A stretch of 7,614 nt of DNA from a bacterium (GTDB taxonomy: Bacteria; Desulfobacterota; DSWW01). The DNA is taken from the NCBI GenBank assembly GCA_030609865.1, contig JAUWSZ010000084.1:1-7614 (forward strand). Direction: 5' to 3'. Every line of letters starts with the position of its first letter. Position 1 is the first letter of the stretch. Positions 7,036 to 7,614 of this stretch are shown one piece after another. Under the pieces are notes generated by a model. That model saw nothing but the letters and a program-made list of their open reading frames with translations, had not been told where the DNA came from and did not search any database. A program made the position numbers and the translations under genes.

Positions 7036-7064
7036 ATTGTATTATGTATTCGTTGAATGGTCAA
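7036..7064 (-). promoter_or_regulatory. Predicted sigma-70-type promoter for the six-gene operon
   Basis: On the minus strand a -35 box TTGACC (7064-7059) is separated by exactly 17 bp from a -10 box TACAAT (7041-7036). Each differs from the consensus by one base. The position is within the only long gap of the window and upstream of the AbfD-like gene, predicting a leader of about 95 nt. No clear terminator for the preceding nitroreductase gene is visible, so read-through from that gene is also possible. Confidence 0.65.
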
Positions 7065-7071
7065 ATAATTG

Positions 7072-7089
7072 TTTAACCGACCAGTCAAA
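7072..7089. promoter_or_regulatory. Imperfect 18-bp palindrome beside the promoter, possible operator
   Basis: The stretch fits TTTNACNGNNCNGTNAAA, with six of nine positions in each half pairing with the other half. It ends 7 bp upstream of the -35 box. Size, symmetry and placement resemble operators of TetR-type regulators, which often control acyl-CoA or aromatic catabolic operons. No regulator gene lies in the window, so the regulator type is a guess. Confidence 0.35.
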
Positions 7090-7146
7090 TCTTGGGCCGA
7101 GTCCTTAATAAGGGTATAGAGAGACATGGAATCTAGCATTCTATAT

Positions 7147-7614
7147 TCAGGACGATTTCTCAGACGAACCCGTAGATGAGAAACTCTCCGAATGGGAGAA
7201 CTCGCTTATTTCACGACGTGGGGGTGGTTTCGGTGTGAAGGCGGGGTAGCCCAACGGAGTCATCAACACGACTTCGTACGCCTCAGGAACCTGGAGAATC
7301 TCTTTCGCCATGTTGTGATCGAAGAAACCGACCATGACTGTGCCCAAACCGAGGGCATGCGCGGCCAGGGCAAGGTTCTGCGCCGCACTTCCCAGGTGGA
7401 ACATGAACCACCAGTCTCCGAATTTCGTCACCACATCCTTATCCTTTCTATACGGATCCGGAATCTTCACCTTGCCGCACAGGACCAGCAACAGGGGGGC
7501 TGCCGCAACGGCCTTTCTTGCCGGATTATACCCCCCGAGGGTCTCCTGCAGGCGCTTCTTGGTCTCAGGGTCCCTGACCACGATGACCTCCCAGGGCTGG
7601 ATGTTCCCTCCCGA
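7147..7614 (-). CDS. Nitroreductase-family flavoprotein, 5' end cut by window
   Basis: The frame is open to the right edge, so the true start lies outside; a GTG inside the frame at 7581 is not the start because conserved sequence continues upstream of it. The 155 visible residues begin with SGGNIQPWEVIVV, the FMN-binding segment normally found near residue 40 of nitroreductases. They continue through a GSAAQNLALAAHALGLGTVMVGFFD helix-strand region to the typical TPLGYP and the PKPPPRREISEF ending. Full length would be about 190-200 residues. It is a single-domain FMN enzyme using NAD(P)H, unlike the ferredoxin-fused relative downstream. The C-terminus carries an extra serine-rich tail (10 Ser in the last 19 residues) beyond the usual family end. 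It is 213 bp upstream of the operon on the same strand and may or may not be co-transcribed. The substrate is unknown. Confidence 0.88.
   Translation of the reverse strand, partial: SGGNIQPWEVIVVRDPETKKRLQETLGGYNPARKAVAAAPLLLVLCGKVKIPDPYRKDKDVVTKFGDWWFMFHLGSAAQNLALAAHALGLGTVMVGFFDHNMAKEILQVPEAYEVVLMTPLGYPAFTPKPPPRREISEFSHSESFSSTGSSEKSS

Larger units (their letters stand above)
6934..7146. other. 213-bp AT-rich intergenic control region
   Basis: The only sizeable gap in the window and visibly more AT-rich than the genes on both sides. Apart from the promoter, palindrome and TGACCA repeats listed separately, it holds a perfect 5-bp-arm palindrome CCTTAATAAGG at 7103-7113 and a direct repeat GTCAAAT at 7060-7066 and 7084-7090, starts 24 bp apart. 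I see no rho-independent terminator (no GC-rich hairpin followed by a T run on the minus strand) and no convincing small gene. Confidence 0.7.

Noticed and set aside
7103..7113. CCTTAATAAGG palindrome as a terminator after the nitroreductase gene.
   Set aside because: The arms are 5 bp and AT-rich, the single-base centre leaves no proper loop, and no T run follows on the minus strand.
7579..7581. GTG as the start of the rightmost nitroreductase.
   Set aside because: The frame continues upstream through SGGNIQPWEV, a conserved FMN-binding segment, so the real start is beyond the window.

Overview
The window is a compact run of seven protein genes, all on the minus strand. The outer two are cut by the window edges. 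Read in the direction of transcription (right to left) they are: a nitroreductase-family flavoprotein (5' end outside the window); a 213-bp AT-rich gap holding a good sigma-70-type promoter; a flavoprotein of the 4-hydroxybutyryl-CoA dehydratase / HpaB superfamily; a protein fusing two [4Fe-4S] clusters to a nitroreductase domain; a small vicinal-oxygen-chelate (VOC) protein resembling methylmalonyl-CoA epimerase; an HSDL2-like short-chain dehydrogenase; a CrtI/amine-oxidase-fold FAD oxidoreductase; and a tungsten-type aldehyde:ferredoxin oxidoreductase (AOR) family protein whose last residues run off the left edge. No RNA genes, mobile elements, CRISPR arrays or plus-strand genes could be supported.

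The organism is most likely an anaerobic bacterium of fairly high GC content. A sulfate-reducing or syntrophic Desulfobacterota (former Deltaproteobacteria) lineage is my best guess. That rests on gene content (AOR, ferredoxin-nitroreductase fusion, AbfD-like flavoprotein, HSDL2-like SDR), not on any phylogenetic marker, so it is inference.

The six genes from 6933 leftwards have gaps of 55, 67, 62, 22 and 20 bp. Each has a recognisable or plausible Shine-Dalgarno sequence, and one promoter lies upstream of the first. They therefore look like a single operon. The products are all redox or C-C/C-O rearranging enzymes of the kinds used on CoA-thioester, alicyclic, aromatic or isoprenoid-like substrates: a flavin acyl-CoA dehydratase/isomerase-like enzyme, a ferredoxin-linked flavin reductase, a VOC isomerase-like protein, an SDR, an FAD desaturase-like enzyme and an aldehyde/acid or BamB-like W enzyme. 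A dedicated anaerobic catabolic or reductive pathway is the simplest reading. The substrate cannot be read from the sequence, and I do not recognise the cluster as a described pathway.

Three enzymes depart from their best-known relatives at key residues. The AbfD-like protein lacks all three cysteine ligands of the AbfD cluster. The VOC protein has lost three of the four metal ligands of methylmalonyl-CoA epimerase. The AOR protein departs from the usual pterin-binding motifs. These changes argue against copying the standard names onto the genes and are the main reason for a second look. The promoter gap also contains an imperfect operator-like palindrome and repeated TGACCA elements, suggesting local transcriptional control.
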